NCBI GenBank assembly: GCA_022839625.1
Contig: JALHJL010000079.1
Span: forward strand, 1 to 14,569
Source: Phycisphaerales bacterium
GTDB lineage: Bacteria; Planctomycetota; Phycisphaerae; UBA1845; Fen-1342
Length of the DNA stretch: 14,569 nucleotides
Direction of reading: 5' to 3'
The notes under the pieces are model-generated. The model did not search any database, had not been told where the DNA came from, and saw only the letters and a list, made by a program, of their open reading frames with translations. This document shows positions 1 through 6,222 of this stretch, piece by piece. The translations under genes were made by a program, and so were the position numbers. Positions within the stretch are counted from its first letter, which is position 1. Every line of letters starts with the position of its first letter.

Positions 1-60
1 GTACGCGGAGACTGTGCAGACGGACGCCACCCTTGACACGAAGATGCCTTTCATGGATAG

Positions 61-145
61 CGTCGGACCTCCGTGTCCGACGTTCTTCGAGCCGAACAGA
101 ATCCTCGCCGGACTCCCGCCACGGCGGGCAAGCTCGGGTCCGGCG
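61..145. repeat. Two adjacent palindromic elements downstream of the lipoate enzyme gene
   Basis: An 8-bp perfect inverted repeat CGTCGGAC/GTCCGACG sits at 61-68 and 75-82 around a 6-nt loop. A second one, CGCCGGAC/GTCCGGCG, sits at 106-113 and 138-145 and encloses a smaller hairpin, CCCGCC/GGCGGG, at 115-120 and 123-128. They lie just beyond the stop codon of the minus-strand lipoate enzyme gene. Neither is followed by a T-run on the minus strand, so they look more like REP-type elements than classical Rho-independent terminators. They could still stabilise the transcript end. I see no gene in positions 1-165. Confidence 0.5.
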
Positions 146-165
146 CTACACCTCTGCGGCAGTCG

Positions 166-909
166 CTAGCGGCTCTGCGTCCAGGCCGCGTCGGCATAGC
201 GCGCGCGCCGCCGCTCCACGTCCGCCAGCTCCTCCGGACTCCAGGTATGCGCCTGGCCCGCCAAATCGAGGGCGGCCTCCAGACCCGCGATGAAGTCGTC
301 GATCCAACGGGTCACCCAGTCGGGCGACGGGTCGTGCAAGTCCGCCCCGGGGTGCGACGCGAAACGCCGCCCCAGCAGCAACGACCCGTGTTGCAGGACG
401 CGTCCGGGGACACGGCGTTGGGCACTACCCAGGAGTTTCTTCCCGTCGATCATCAGGTCCGTCCGGCCCGGCCTCTCGAAGCAGAAGAATGGACCGGAGC
501 GGGGCGTAGGCAGCGGGAAGCTGTCCGGGGCCATCTCCGTCGGCTGGTCGTGCCTGGCAAGGGCGGCCCGCCAGCAATCGTGCACGAGCGCGTACAAGGC
601 GACGGGCGGCTTTCGGGCGATCGGCACGCTTTCATGAAGCACCAGGCAGTACGTCACCTCCCGGTCGTGAAGGATCGCCCCGCCGCCGGTCAGGCGACGC
701 ACGACCGCCAGGTGCCGGACCTCCGGCGGCAGCCGCGCGAGGTCGCCGTATCGCTGGAAGTACCCGAGGCTGATGGTCGGCGGCTGCCAGGCATAGAGTC
801 GCAGGGCCGCCGGACGGAGCGGCTCCGAATACAGGAGGTGCTCGTCGCGGGCCATGTTGGTCGGCCCGTCGAGCGGGGGGTCGCGCAGGATGTGGAGCAC
901 TGGGGTCAC
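166..909 (-). CDS. LipM/LplA-family lipoate or octanoate transfer enzyme
   Basis: A 247-residue cytoplasmic enzyme of the biotin/lipoate A/B protein ligase family, which attaches lipoyl or octanoyl groups to a lysine of the E2 and GcvH lipoyl domains. Visible motifs are RRLTGGGAILHD at residues 71-82 (acyl-binding loop), DGKKLLGSAQRR at 155-166 with the conserved lysine, and LQHGSLLL at 172-179. A cysteine at 143 in FFCFERPGRTDL aligns with the catalytic Cys of LipM octanoyltransferases, so LipM-like octanoyl transfer is at least as likely as ATP-dependent ligation. The start is GTG at 909, which overlaps the permease TGA as GTGA. This implies translational coupling. A longer reading frame upstream is only shadow of the permease gene. 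The family call is solid; the exact reaction is inferred. Confidence 0.87.
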   Translation of the reverse strand: MTPVLHILRDPPLDGPTNMARDEHLLYSEPLRPAALRLYAWQPPTISLGYFQRYGDLARLPPEVRHLAVVRRLTGGGAILHDREVTYCLVLHESVPIARKPPVALYALVHDCWRAALARHDQPTEMAPDSFPLPTPRSGPFFCFERPGRTDLMIDGKKLLGSAQRRVPGRVLQHGSLLLGRRFASHPGADLHDPSPDWVTRWIDDFIAGLEAALDLAGQAHTWSPEELADVERRRARYADAAWTQSR

Positions 910-2213
910 GCCAGCCGTGTCGCGGAGTTCAGGGCGTCGATGGGATCGAGTCGCGCGGCGGCGCGCGCCGGATACAGGCCGAACACGATGCCGACCAGCG
1001 CCGAGACCAGGAAGCTGAGCAGCACTCCCCACAGCGGGATGATGGTGTGCCATTGCACCACGACCGTCACCGCCCGTGCCAGGCCGATGCCCAGCAGGAT
1101 GCCGATCAGCCCGCCGAGCACGCTGAGAATGAGCGTTTGGACCAGGAACTGGGCGGTGATGTGGTGTCGCTTGGCCCCTAGCGCGCGACGGATGCCGATC
1201 TCACGGGTCCGCTCGGTGACCGAGGCGAGCATGATGTTCATGATCCCGATCCCGCCGACGAGCAGGGAGATGCCGGCGATGCTGCCCAGGACGATCTGCG
1301 AGCTGCGCTTGACCTGCTCCGCCTGCTGAAGCAGCTCGAGCGGCACGGTGATCGTGTAGTCCGGCTCCTTGTGCTGGTGCCGGATGACGCGCTCCACCAG
1401 CTTCGAAACGACCAGCACCTGCTCTTCGGGCTCGACGTGGACGTACACGTCGCTGAACTGCACGTCCTTGATCTCGCGCGACATGCCCGAGAAAGTCACC
1501 TTCGTGTCGCCGTAGCGCAGGTCGGCGGTGGTAAGCGGGATGTACACCTCGCGATTGATGTTTCGAGCCGCCAGGCCCTTGGCCGGCGTCCCGGCCGTCA
1601 GAACCTCCGCCAGGATACCGACCACCGTGTACGGCACCGGGCCCGTCGAGCGCGCCTGAACCGTCACCGTTTGCCCCAGCGGATCGCGCTCGGGGAACAG
1701 CTCGCGGGCCGCCGTCCAACCCAAGACGCAGACCTTCTCGCACTGTTCACTGTCGAGCGGCATCAGGGACCGGCCCCGCGCCATCCGCACATTGATGACG
1801 CGGAAGAAGTTCTCCGTCGTGCCCAGCACGTGCCCGTCAAACTGCCGTGCCCCGAAGACGATCGTATCGGCCACGTCACGCAGGAGCACCAGCTCGCCCA
1901 CGTGCGGCAGCGTGCGCAGGCGGGCCACGTCATCCCGCGTCAGGCCGTACTTCTTGATCGCGTCCTGGGCCTTGCCCACCTGCTGAGGCTTCGGCGGCTC
2001 GACGCTCCGCAAGATGATGTTCTGGCTGCCCAGCAGGCGAATCTGCTGCAACTGCTCGGCGGACGCCGCCTCGCCGATACTCAACATGCAGATGACCGCG
2101 GCCACACCGAAGATGACTCCCAGCGCGGTGAGCAGGGAACGCAGCTTATGGGCGCGCAGGTCGCGTAAACCCAGCGCGACCAACTCGTAGGACAGCAGCG
2201 TGCGAATCAGCAT
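906..2213 (-). CDS. MacB/FtsX-type ABC transporter permease
   Basis: A 435-residue inner-membrane protein with the MacB layout. A first membrane segment at about 28-48 is followed by a large extracytoplasmic MacB_PCD-type domain (about 50-300), then three membrane helices at about 308-330, 355-380 and 392-414. The conserved cytoplasmic coupling loop TERTREIGIRRALGA is at 333-346, and the family's C-terminal signature GLYPARAAARLDPIDAL is at 412-428. MacB/LolCDE-type systems are mechanotransmission transporters that need a separate or fused ATPase. This protein has no nucleotide-binding domain and no ATPase or HlyD-like adaptor gene is visible in the window, so its partners must be elsewhere. 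The substrate cannot be told. It ends inside the start of the lipoate enzyme gene (4-bp overlap). Confidence 0.92.
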   Translation of the reverse strand: MLIRTLLSYELVALGLRDLRAHKLRSLLTALGVIFGVAAVICMLSIGEAASAEQLQQIRLLGSQNIILRSVEPPKPQQVGKAQDAIKKYGLTRDDVARLRTLPHVGELVLLRDVADTIVFGARQFDGHVLGTTENFFRVINVRMARGRSLMPLDSEQCEKVCVLGWTAARELFPERDPLGQTVTVQARSTGPVPYTVVGILAEVLTAGTPAKGLAARNINREVYIPLTTADLRYGDTKVTFSGMSREIKDVQFSDVYVHVEPEEQVLVVSKLVERVIRHQHKEPDYTITVPLELLQQAEQVKRSSQIVLGSIAGISLLVGGIGIMNIMLASVTERTREIGIRRALGAKRHHITAQFLVQTLILSVLGGLIGILLGIGLARAVTVVVQWHTIIPLWGVLLSFLVSALVGIVFGLYPARAAARLDPIDALNSATRLA

Positions 2214-2284
2214 GGTACGTTACACCCGGCCGCGGCTGCGGTAGCCCGCCGGCCCCGCCCGAGCGGCGGCCCCCAGGTGGCCGT

Positions 2285-2366
2285 TGAAGAAGGGGACTGC
2301 CTCCGCGCCGGCGGCCTTTCGCGGTAGGGCTGCATGGCTCTCTCGCGGTGCGTGTCCCCTTCTTCA
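2285..2366. repeat. Inverted-repeat element with 13-bp perfect arms
   Basis: The arm TGAAGAAGGGGAC at 2285-2297 is exactly complementary to GTCCCCTTCTTCA at 2354-2366. A short inner stem CCGCG/CGCGG and GC-rich sequence fill the roughly 56-nt centre. It occupies most of the 175-bp gap between the DUF3467 stop and the permease start. The form resembles REP/MITE-like extragenic elements with GGGGAC-type termini. It could also act as an mRNA hairpin between the two genes. No T-run follows it on the minus strand, so an intrinsic terminator is unlikely. Confidence 0.6.
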
Positions 2367-2388
2367 GCGTACTGCCAGGGATTCCTTC

Positions 2389-2697
2389 CTATCCCTGGCC
2401 TTCGGGGCGGCGCGGCGGCGGCAACTCGATCGGGCCGAAGCGGTCCTCGTGCGCCTTGACCGCCTGTTGCAGGGCCAGCATCAACCGCTTCGCATTCGCC
2501 GGGAGCAGCATCAGGCGGTGCGAAACCTTGATCGCGGGCTGGGGTACGTTGGGCAACGGCGAGTTCGTGCCGAAGTAGATGACCAGCTCGTCCGGGGAGC
2601 CCGCCAGCGCGAAGAAGTTCGCGTAGAGCGTCTCCATTGTGCCGACATCGAGCCGAATCTGCTGCGGCTGATGCGGATGCTGGGACTGCGGTTCCAT
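2389..2697 (-). CDS. DUF3467 family protein
   Basis: A small soluble protein (102 residues from this start) of the DUF3467 family, whose function is unknown. The recognisable family core runs from the segment IRLDVGTMETLYANFFALAG through ELVIYFGTNS to KVSHRLMLLPANAKRLMLAL and a closing EDRFGPIELP. I chose ATG 2697 because GGAGGA stands 7 nt upstream. ATG 2727 also has a GGAG at good spacing, and ATG 2754 gives the longest frame but has no clear ribosome site. The gene sits alone between a probable terminator (about 2794-2812) and the inverted-repeat element upstream of the permease. Confident in family, not in role or exact start. Confidence 0.85.
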   Translation of the reverse strand: MEPQSQHPHQPQQIRLDVGTMETLYANFFALAGSPDELVIYFGTNSPLPNVPQPAIKVSHRLMLLPANAKRLMLALQQAVKAHEDRFGPIELPPPRRPEGQG

Positions 2698-2793
2698 GGG
2701 CCAGTCCTCCTCCTCGCCGAAGATCATGCCTGTGCTCCGCCAATCATTCTCCATGAGGCAGTGTACATCGGCGGGCCCCGGGCGGCGAGGTCG

Positions 2794-2812
2794 AAAAAAC
2801 GGGCCGGACCCG
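2794..2812 (-). terminator. Probable Rho-independent terminator after the glycosyltransferase
   Basis: On the minus strand a short GC hairpin CGGG-TCCGG-CCCG (2812-2800) is followed at once by six T residues (2799-2794). It lies about 130 nt past the glycosyltransferase stop and before the DUF3467 gene. The stem is only 4 bp, so efficiency may be modest. Confidence 0.45.
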
Positions 2813-2937
2813 CATCGTCATTGACCTGGGCCGAGCCTGAAGCGTCCGTCGCAGCGCACGACCGGGGTCGCAGGCGAACAGACCCGCGGTTGAGGACCGC
2901 GCAAGCGCCCGGCCGCCGCAGGGACGCCCGGCGCGTT

Positions 2938-3639
2938 TCAGTCCGTGATCCAGAAGCGCACGATGGAATAGACTGCCTTGAGTCCGTCTTTCCAAGTGAT
3001 CTTCTTCCCCTCCTCGTACGACCGGCCGGAATAGCTGATGCCCACCTCGTAAATCCGCCACCCCCCGCGCGCCACCTTCGCCGTGAGTTCCGGCTCGATG
3101 CCGAAGCGGTTCGAGCGCAGGCGCATGTTCCGCAGCACCTCGGCCCGAAACGTCTTGTAGCAGGTCTCCATGTCCGTCAGGTTGAGGTTCGTGAACACGT
3201 TCGAAAACAGCGTGAGGAACTTGTTGCCGAGGTAGTGCCAGAAGTACAGGACCCGATGCTCGTCGCCGCCCACGAAGCGCGAGCCGTACACGACGTCGGC
3301 GCGCCCGTCCAGGATCGGCCGCAGCAGCTTCGGGTAGTCCCGCGGATCGTACTCCAGGTCCGCGTCCTGAACGACGATGATGTCGCCCCGCGCCTCGGCG
3401 AAGCCCCGCCGGATCGCGGCGCCCTTGCCCTGGTTCACCTCCTGCTTGAAGAGCCGGATGCTGACATTGGGGAACTGGTCGCCCAGCCGCGGATACAGCT
3501 CCTGCGTGCCGTCCGTGGAAGCGTCATCGACGAGCACGATCTCGCGCTCGATCGCCACCGGCGCCTCGATGACTCGCCGCAGAATCTCCAGCAGCGTCTC
3601 GCGCTCGTTGTATACCGGGATCACAACCGACAGCATCAT
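2938..3639 (-). CDS. Family 2 glycosyltransferase (dolichyl-phosphate mannosyltransferase-like)
   Basis: A 233-residue GT-A fold glycosyltransferase of family GT2, the group that moves a sugar from a nucleotide donor to a polyprenyl phosphate or a glycan. Visible signatures are LSVVIPVYNE at 3-12, the nucleotide-binding VDDASTDGT at 37-45, the metal-binding DAD in QDADLEYDP at 91-99, and VVYGSRF at 117-122 followed by a long amphipathic part. It has no C-terminal membrane helices of the GtrB type, so it is probably soluble or peripheral at the inner membrane. The start is the first of two adjacent ATG codons; AGGAAGGAG lies 12 nt upstream, slightly far. A terminator candidate follows. Acceptor and sugar are unknown. 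Confidence 0.92.
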   Translation of the reverse strand: MMLSVVIPVYNERETLLEILRRVIEAPVAIEREIVLVDDASTDGTQELYPRLGDQFPNVSIRLFKQEVNQGKGAAIRRGFAEARGDIIVVQDADLEYDPRDYPKLLRPILDGRADVVYGSRFVGGDEHRVLYFWHYLGNKFLTLFSNVFTNLNLTDMETCYKTFRAEVLRNMRLRSNRFGIEPELTAKVARGGWRIYEVGISYSGRSYEEGKKITWKDGLKAVYSIVRFWITD

Positions 3640-3717
3640 GCGCGCCCACTACTCCTTCCTGGTCTTCGGCCGCTGCGGGGCCTGCCTGGCGCTCGCGCGC
3701 ACCGGCGCCGCCCGTTC

Positions 3718-4221
3718 TCAGGCCGGTGCCGCCAGCAGCGGATACAGACCCGCGTCCCGCGACAAGACCGCTTCACGAATCTCCGCCCGCAGCACCTGCA
3801 TCGGCAGCCGCCACAAACGCCGTGCCAGCGGCGGCATCGTCTCCAGCCCCGGGTCGGGCGCTGCAAACGCGTCCAGCAACAGCCGCTCCCGCCGCGTCCG
3901 GTCAAACTCCGGACGCCGGAACTCCTCCCAGGTCTCCAGCAGCACCGGCAGCAGCCGGCCCCCGCGGCGGCCCACCCAGTTCAAACCGGCGAAGACCAGC
4001 AGGGCGGCGGACTGCAACTGCGGCTCGGCGTGATGCGCGATCATCATGTGCCACACGGCGGTCGCACACCGCCCATGATCGAAGCTCCAACACCCGAGCA
4101 GATAACGCGTTACGGCGCAGCGCGGCTCGGTGGCCAGGCGGCCGGCCAGCGCCGCGGGCAGTTGTTCCCGCGGAACCCGCGCATACCACCGCACCAACTC
4201 TGCCAGCCGATGCCGTTTCAT
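3718..4221 (-). CDS. Hypothetical protein, helical
   Basis: I do not recognise this 167-residue protein. It is rich in Leu, Arg and Ala, has no signal peptide or clear membrane span, and looks mostly alpha-helical, possibly of a repeat or TPR-like kind (segments such as AVTRYLLGCWSFDHGRCATA and LLPVLLETWEEFRR). It lies 78 bp upstream of the glycosyltransferase on the same strand, so the two may be cotranscribed. The ribosome site before ATG 4221 is weak (AGGCG). I accept it because codon-position GC bias looks coding, the frame fills the gap between two solid genes, and no competing frame gives a recognisable protein. Confidence 0.6.
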   Translation of the reverse strand: MKRHRLAELVRWYARVPREQLPAALAGRLATEPRCAVTRYLLGCWSFDHGRCATAVWHMMIAHHAEPQLQSAALLVFAGLNWVGRRGGRLLPVLLETWEEFRRPEFDRTRRERLLLDAFAAPDPGLETMPPLARRLWRLPMQVLRAEIREAVLSRDAGLYPLLAAPA

Positions 4222-4281
4222 GCCACGCCTGGACCCAGTGCACTGCCGATGCGCAACCCGACGATGGCGGTGCGCTCGATT

Positions 4282-4310
4282 ACGCTACTTGGCCGCCGGG
4301 CGACAGTCAA
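4282..4310 (-). promoter_or_regulatory. Candidate sigma-70 promoter upstream of the hypothetical gene
   Basis: On the minus strand TTGACT (4310-4305) and TAGCGT (4287-4282) are separated by 17 nt. The -35 box is close to consensus; the -10 box is poor. It sits in the 130-bp gap after the nitroreductase stop and about 60 nt before the hypothetical gene start. Confidence 0.25.
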
Positions 4311-4351
4311 CGGCACGGGCCGGCCAGCGTGGTGCGCGGCCCGCGCTGCTC

Positions 4352-4909
4352 TCAACTCCGGCCGCCCCCTCCTTGCACGCCATAGCGGTCGATGCTGAAT
4401 ATCTCGGACGCCGGCTTGCGCCGCCCCTCCTCCAGCGGCGCGTTGAGGTCCGGGGCGGCCGGGTAACCGAGCGGCGTCAGGGCAACGACCTTGACCGACG
4501 CGGGAATCGCCAGCAGCCGCTTCACGCGCTGCTCATCGAACGCCCCGATCCAGCAGGTCCCCAGCCCGTCGGCGACCGCCGCCAGCGTCAGGTGGTCCAG
4601 CGCGATCGCTACATCGATGTCCACGCTGTTGCCCCGGCCGCCCATGTGCTTGTACGCCCGCTCCGGCAGGCCGCACGCCACGACGATCACCGGCGCATCG
4701 GCCATCCAGAACTGGTCATTCGAGGCCTGGGCCACTGCGCGGCGGAGCCCGTCGTCGAGCACGAAGATGAAGTGCCACGGCTGGAAGTTGCACGCGGAGG
4801 GGGCCGAGCGGAGTGCCGCGCGCATCCGCTCGAGCGTCGCGGCGGGGATGGGCTGCGCGGCGTAGGAGCGCACGCTGCGGCGCATCCGGATTGCCTCAAG
4901 AACGTCCAT
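4352..4909 (-). CDS. Nitroreductase family protein (FMN-dependent oxidoreductase)
   Basis: A 185-residue nitroreductase-fold flavoprotein. These enzymes bind FMN as homodimers and use NAD(P)H to reduce nitro compounds, quinones or other acceptors. Visible motifs are the N-terminal RRSVRSY (10-16), the FMN/active-site stretch SAPSACNFQPWHF (35-47), DGLGTCWIGAF (114-124), the late LTPLGYPA (144-151) and RRKPASEI (163-170). Length fits the small single-domain subgroup. ATG 4909 is supported by GGAGG with a 6-nt spacer. It follows the SGNH gene by 69 bp with its own extended -10 promoter candidate, so it may be expressed apart from the carbamoyltransferase cassette. The physiological substrate is unknown. 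Confidence 0.93.
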   Translation of the reverse strand: MDVLEAIRMRRSVRSYAAQPIPAATLERMRAALRSAPSACNFQPWHFIFVLDDGLRRAVAQASNDQFWMADAPVIVVACGLPERAYKHMGGRGNSVDIDVAIALDHLTLAAVADGLGTCWIGAFDEQRVKRLLAIPASVKVVALTPLGYPAAPDLNAPLEEGRRKPASEIFSIDRYGVQGGGGRS

Positions 4910-4972
4910 AGCAGGCCTCCGAACCAGCTCCGGCGGCCAACCCGCACGGCGTGGTTCCGCCGGCGCAGGCGA

Positions 4973-4981
4973 ATTGTATCA
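4973..4981 (-). promoter_or_regulatory. Extended -10 promoter candidate for the nitroreductase gene
   Basis: The minus-strand sequence TGATACAAT fits the extended -10 form TGnTATAAT with one mismatch. Its TGA is also the stop codon of the SGNH gene. No good -35 box is present at 16-18 nt, as is usual for extended -10 promoters. The leader would be about 55 nt. Confidence 0.35.
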
Positions 4982-6046
4982 GCCTTCCGCCGAAGTTGGC
5001 TGTTCATTCCGATCGGGCGGCTTACGGCGCACGTACTCCAGGATAGGCACGAGTACGTCGGCGATTGCTTCGCAGCCGCGCCGGTTGGCGTGGATCACAT
5101 CCAGGAACAGGTCCGCACCGCCGGAGACGCGACAGGCCGCCAGCAGGTCCACGACCGCGACCCGTTCAGACTCGGCCACCTCCAACAGGGCGGCCTGCTT
5201 GGGGAACAAGCCCTCGTCGGCGAACTGGGACCGGTGCGGCCAGAGCACGAGCAGCGGCGTGGCGTTCCGTTGTCGGCACCACCCAATCATCGCGCGCAAC
5301 TCCGCCTGAAATTCCGGGTCGGTCAGTCGTGGCCGCGGGCCGGACGTGGCCGGCGCCGGCGTCCCGCGAACCCGCGGAAGCACTCGGGCCAGCAACTCCA
5401 CGCAACGCAGGCACCGCCCGAGTCCCGAGCGACTGGCCGCGAGCAGCTTGGCATGCTCCAGGTCGCCGCGCGCATCCCACGCCTTGTCGTCGTTGAATCC
5501 GAAGGCAATCACCACGACCTCCGGCGGGCGGTCGAGCGCGAGGCGCGAAAGCAGCAGCCGTCCCTGGTAAGCCGAGTAACCGGGCACGCCGAGGTTGACG
5601 CACTCCACGCCCGCCAGACGCCGCTGGACCAGGGCGGGGAAGGTCTGGTCGTCGTCTACGCCAAGGCCGAACGTGCAGGAGTCGCCAACGAATACGACGC
5701 GCCACTGCGGGGCCGCCCCCGGCGGACAGGGCCGCAGCCCACGGTCATCCGTCGATACGGAGAACGCGAAGGGAGCGGAGTCGGCGATCTGGCCTGACAG
5801 CGGATAGTGCCGCAAGCCGGGGCGCAGCTTCCAGAACAACTCCGGATCGGGCACGAGAATTTCGTTCAGGGCCGGCAGCCCGAGCACCTGCACCAGGCGC
5901 TGATGCCGCTCCCAGGGGACATTCGCCCCGAGGTCGAGCAGCAGGCGACTGCCCGCCTCCAGCAGCCCGAGGACGACCGTCAGCGTGGTTGCCGCAAAGA
6001 GCAGCTTCCGGCGGGTGCTCAGCCTGCGTCGGGACAGCTCCGGCAC
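4979..6046 (-). CDS. Membrane-anchored SGNH/GDSL hydrolase of the carbamoyltransferase cassette
   Basis: A 355-residue protein with a basic N-terminus, one membrane helix at about residues 13-33, and an extracytoplasmic SGNH hydrolase domain. Block I is FVGDSCTFGLG with the nucleophile Ser at 123, block II is GVPGYSAYQG near 153-162, block III is GFND at 183-186, and block V is DVIH with Asp 316 and His 319. All catalytic residues are present, so it should be an active esterase or acyl/carbamoyl transferase. GTG 6046 was chosen because GGGAGG lies 5 nt upstream and it gives a clean signal-anchor. It begins 14 bp after the DUF5989 stop. The position matches the GDSL-lipase gene sxtL in saxitoxin clusters; the shared function is inferred. 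Confidence 0.88.
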   Translation of the reverse strand: MPELSRRRLSTRRKLLFAATTLTVVLGLLEAGSRLLLDLGANVPWERHQRLVQVLGLPALNEILVPDPELFWKLRPGLRHYPLSGQIADSAPFAFSVSTDDRGLRPCPPGAAPQWRVVFVGDSCTFGLGVDDDQTFPALVQRRLAGVECVNLGVPGYSAYQGRLLLSRLALDRPPEVVVIAFGFNDDKAWDARGDLEHAKLLAASRSGLGRCLRCVELLARVLPRVRGTPAPATSGPRPRLTDPEFQAELRAMIGWCRQRNATPLLVLWPHRSQFADEGLFPKQAALLEVAESERVAVVDLLAACRVSGGADLFLDVIHANRRGCEAIADVLVPILEYVRRKPPDRNEQPTSAEG

Positions 6047-6060
6047 CGCGTCCTCCCGGG

Positions 6061-6219
6061 TTAGAAGAGCGTATAGAGAAACGGCGCCAGCGGCGAGCTG
6101 GAGGCGAAGACCGCCAGGGCGGCGATGGCCAGCAGCACCGCAACGAGCGGTAGGAGCCACCACTTCTTCTCATGGCGGATGAAAGCGATGAAATCGCCGA
6201 TGAGGCTCGGCTTCGGCAC
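6061..6219 (-). CDS. DUF5989 small membrane protein (SxtK-like)
   Basis: A 52-residue single-span membrane peptide, short enough to be missed by standard gene calling. It has a soluble N-terminal helix (PKPSLIGDFIAFIRHEKKWW), one membrane segment at about residues 20-40, and the family's typical end SSPLAPFLYTLF. DUF5989 proteins of 50-55 residues are known next to O-carbamoyltransferases. GTG 6219 starts only 3 bp after the carbamoyltransferase stop. Its Shine-Dalgarno GGAGGA is the last two Gly codons of the upstream gene, so translation is probably coupled. The next gene begins 14 bp after its stop. The role is unknown; a scaffold linking cytosolic carbamoyl transfer to the membrane is a reasonable guess. 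Confidence 0.9.
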   Translation of the reverse strand: MPKPSLIGDFIAFIRHEKKWWLLPLVAVLLAIAALAVFASSSPLAPFLYTLF

Positions 6220-6222
6220 TGG

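Noticed and set aside
33..61. Plus-strand promoter beginning with a perfect TTGACA at 33-38
   Set aside because: The -10 position 17 nt later reads GATAGC, a poor match, and no plus-strand gene follows.
73..1329. A 418-codon plus-strand open frame
   Set aside because: Antisense to the lipoate enzyme and permease genes, which both carry clear family motifs; its own translation has none.
2207..2743. A 178-codon minus-strand frame overlapping the DUF3467 gene
   Set aside because: It overlaps the DUF3467 reading frame and the inverted-repeat element, and its translation is low in complexity with no family pattern.
2284..4398. A 704-codon plus-strand open frame
   Set aside because: It runs antisense through the DUF3467, glycosyltransferase and hypothetical genes. 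High GC gives long chance frames, and its translation is Arg/Pro/His-rich with no recognisable domain.
4130..5797. A 555-codon plus-strand open frame
   Set aside because: Antisense to the hypothetical, nitroreductase and SGNH genes; composition typical of an antisense shadow.
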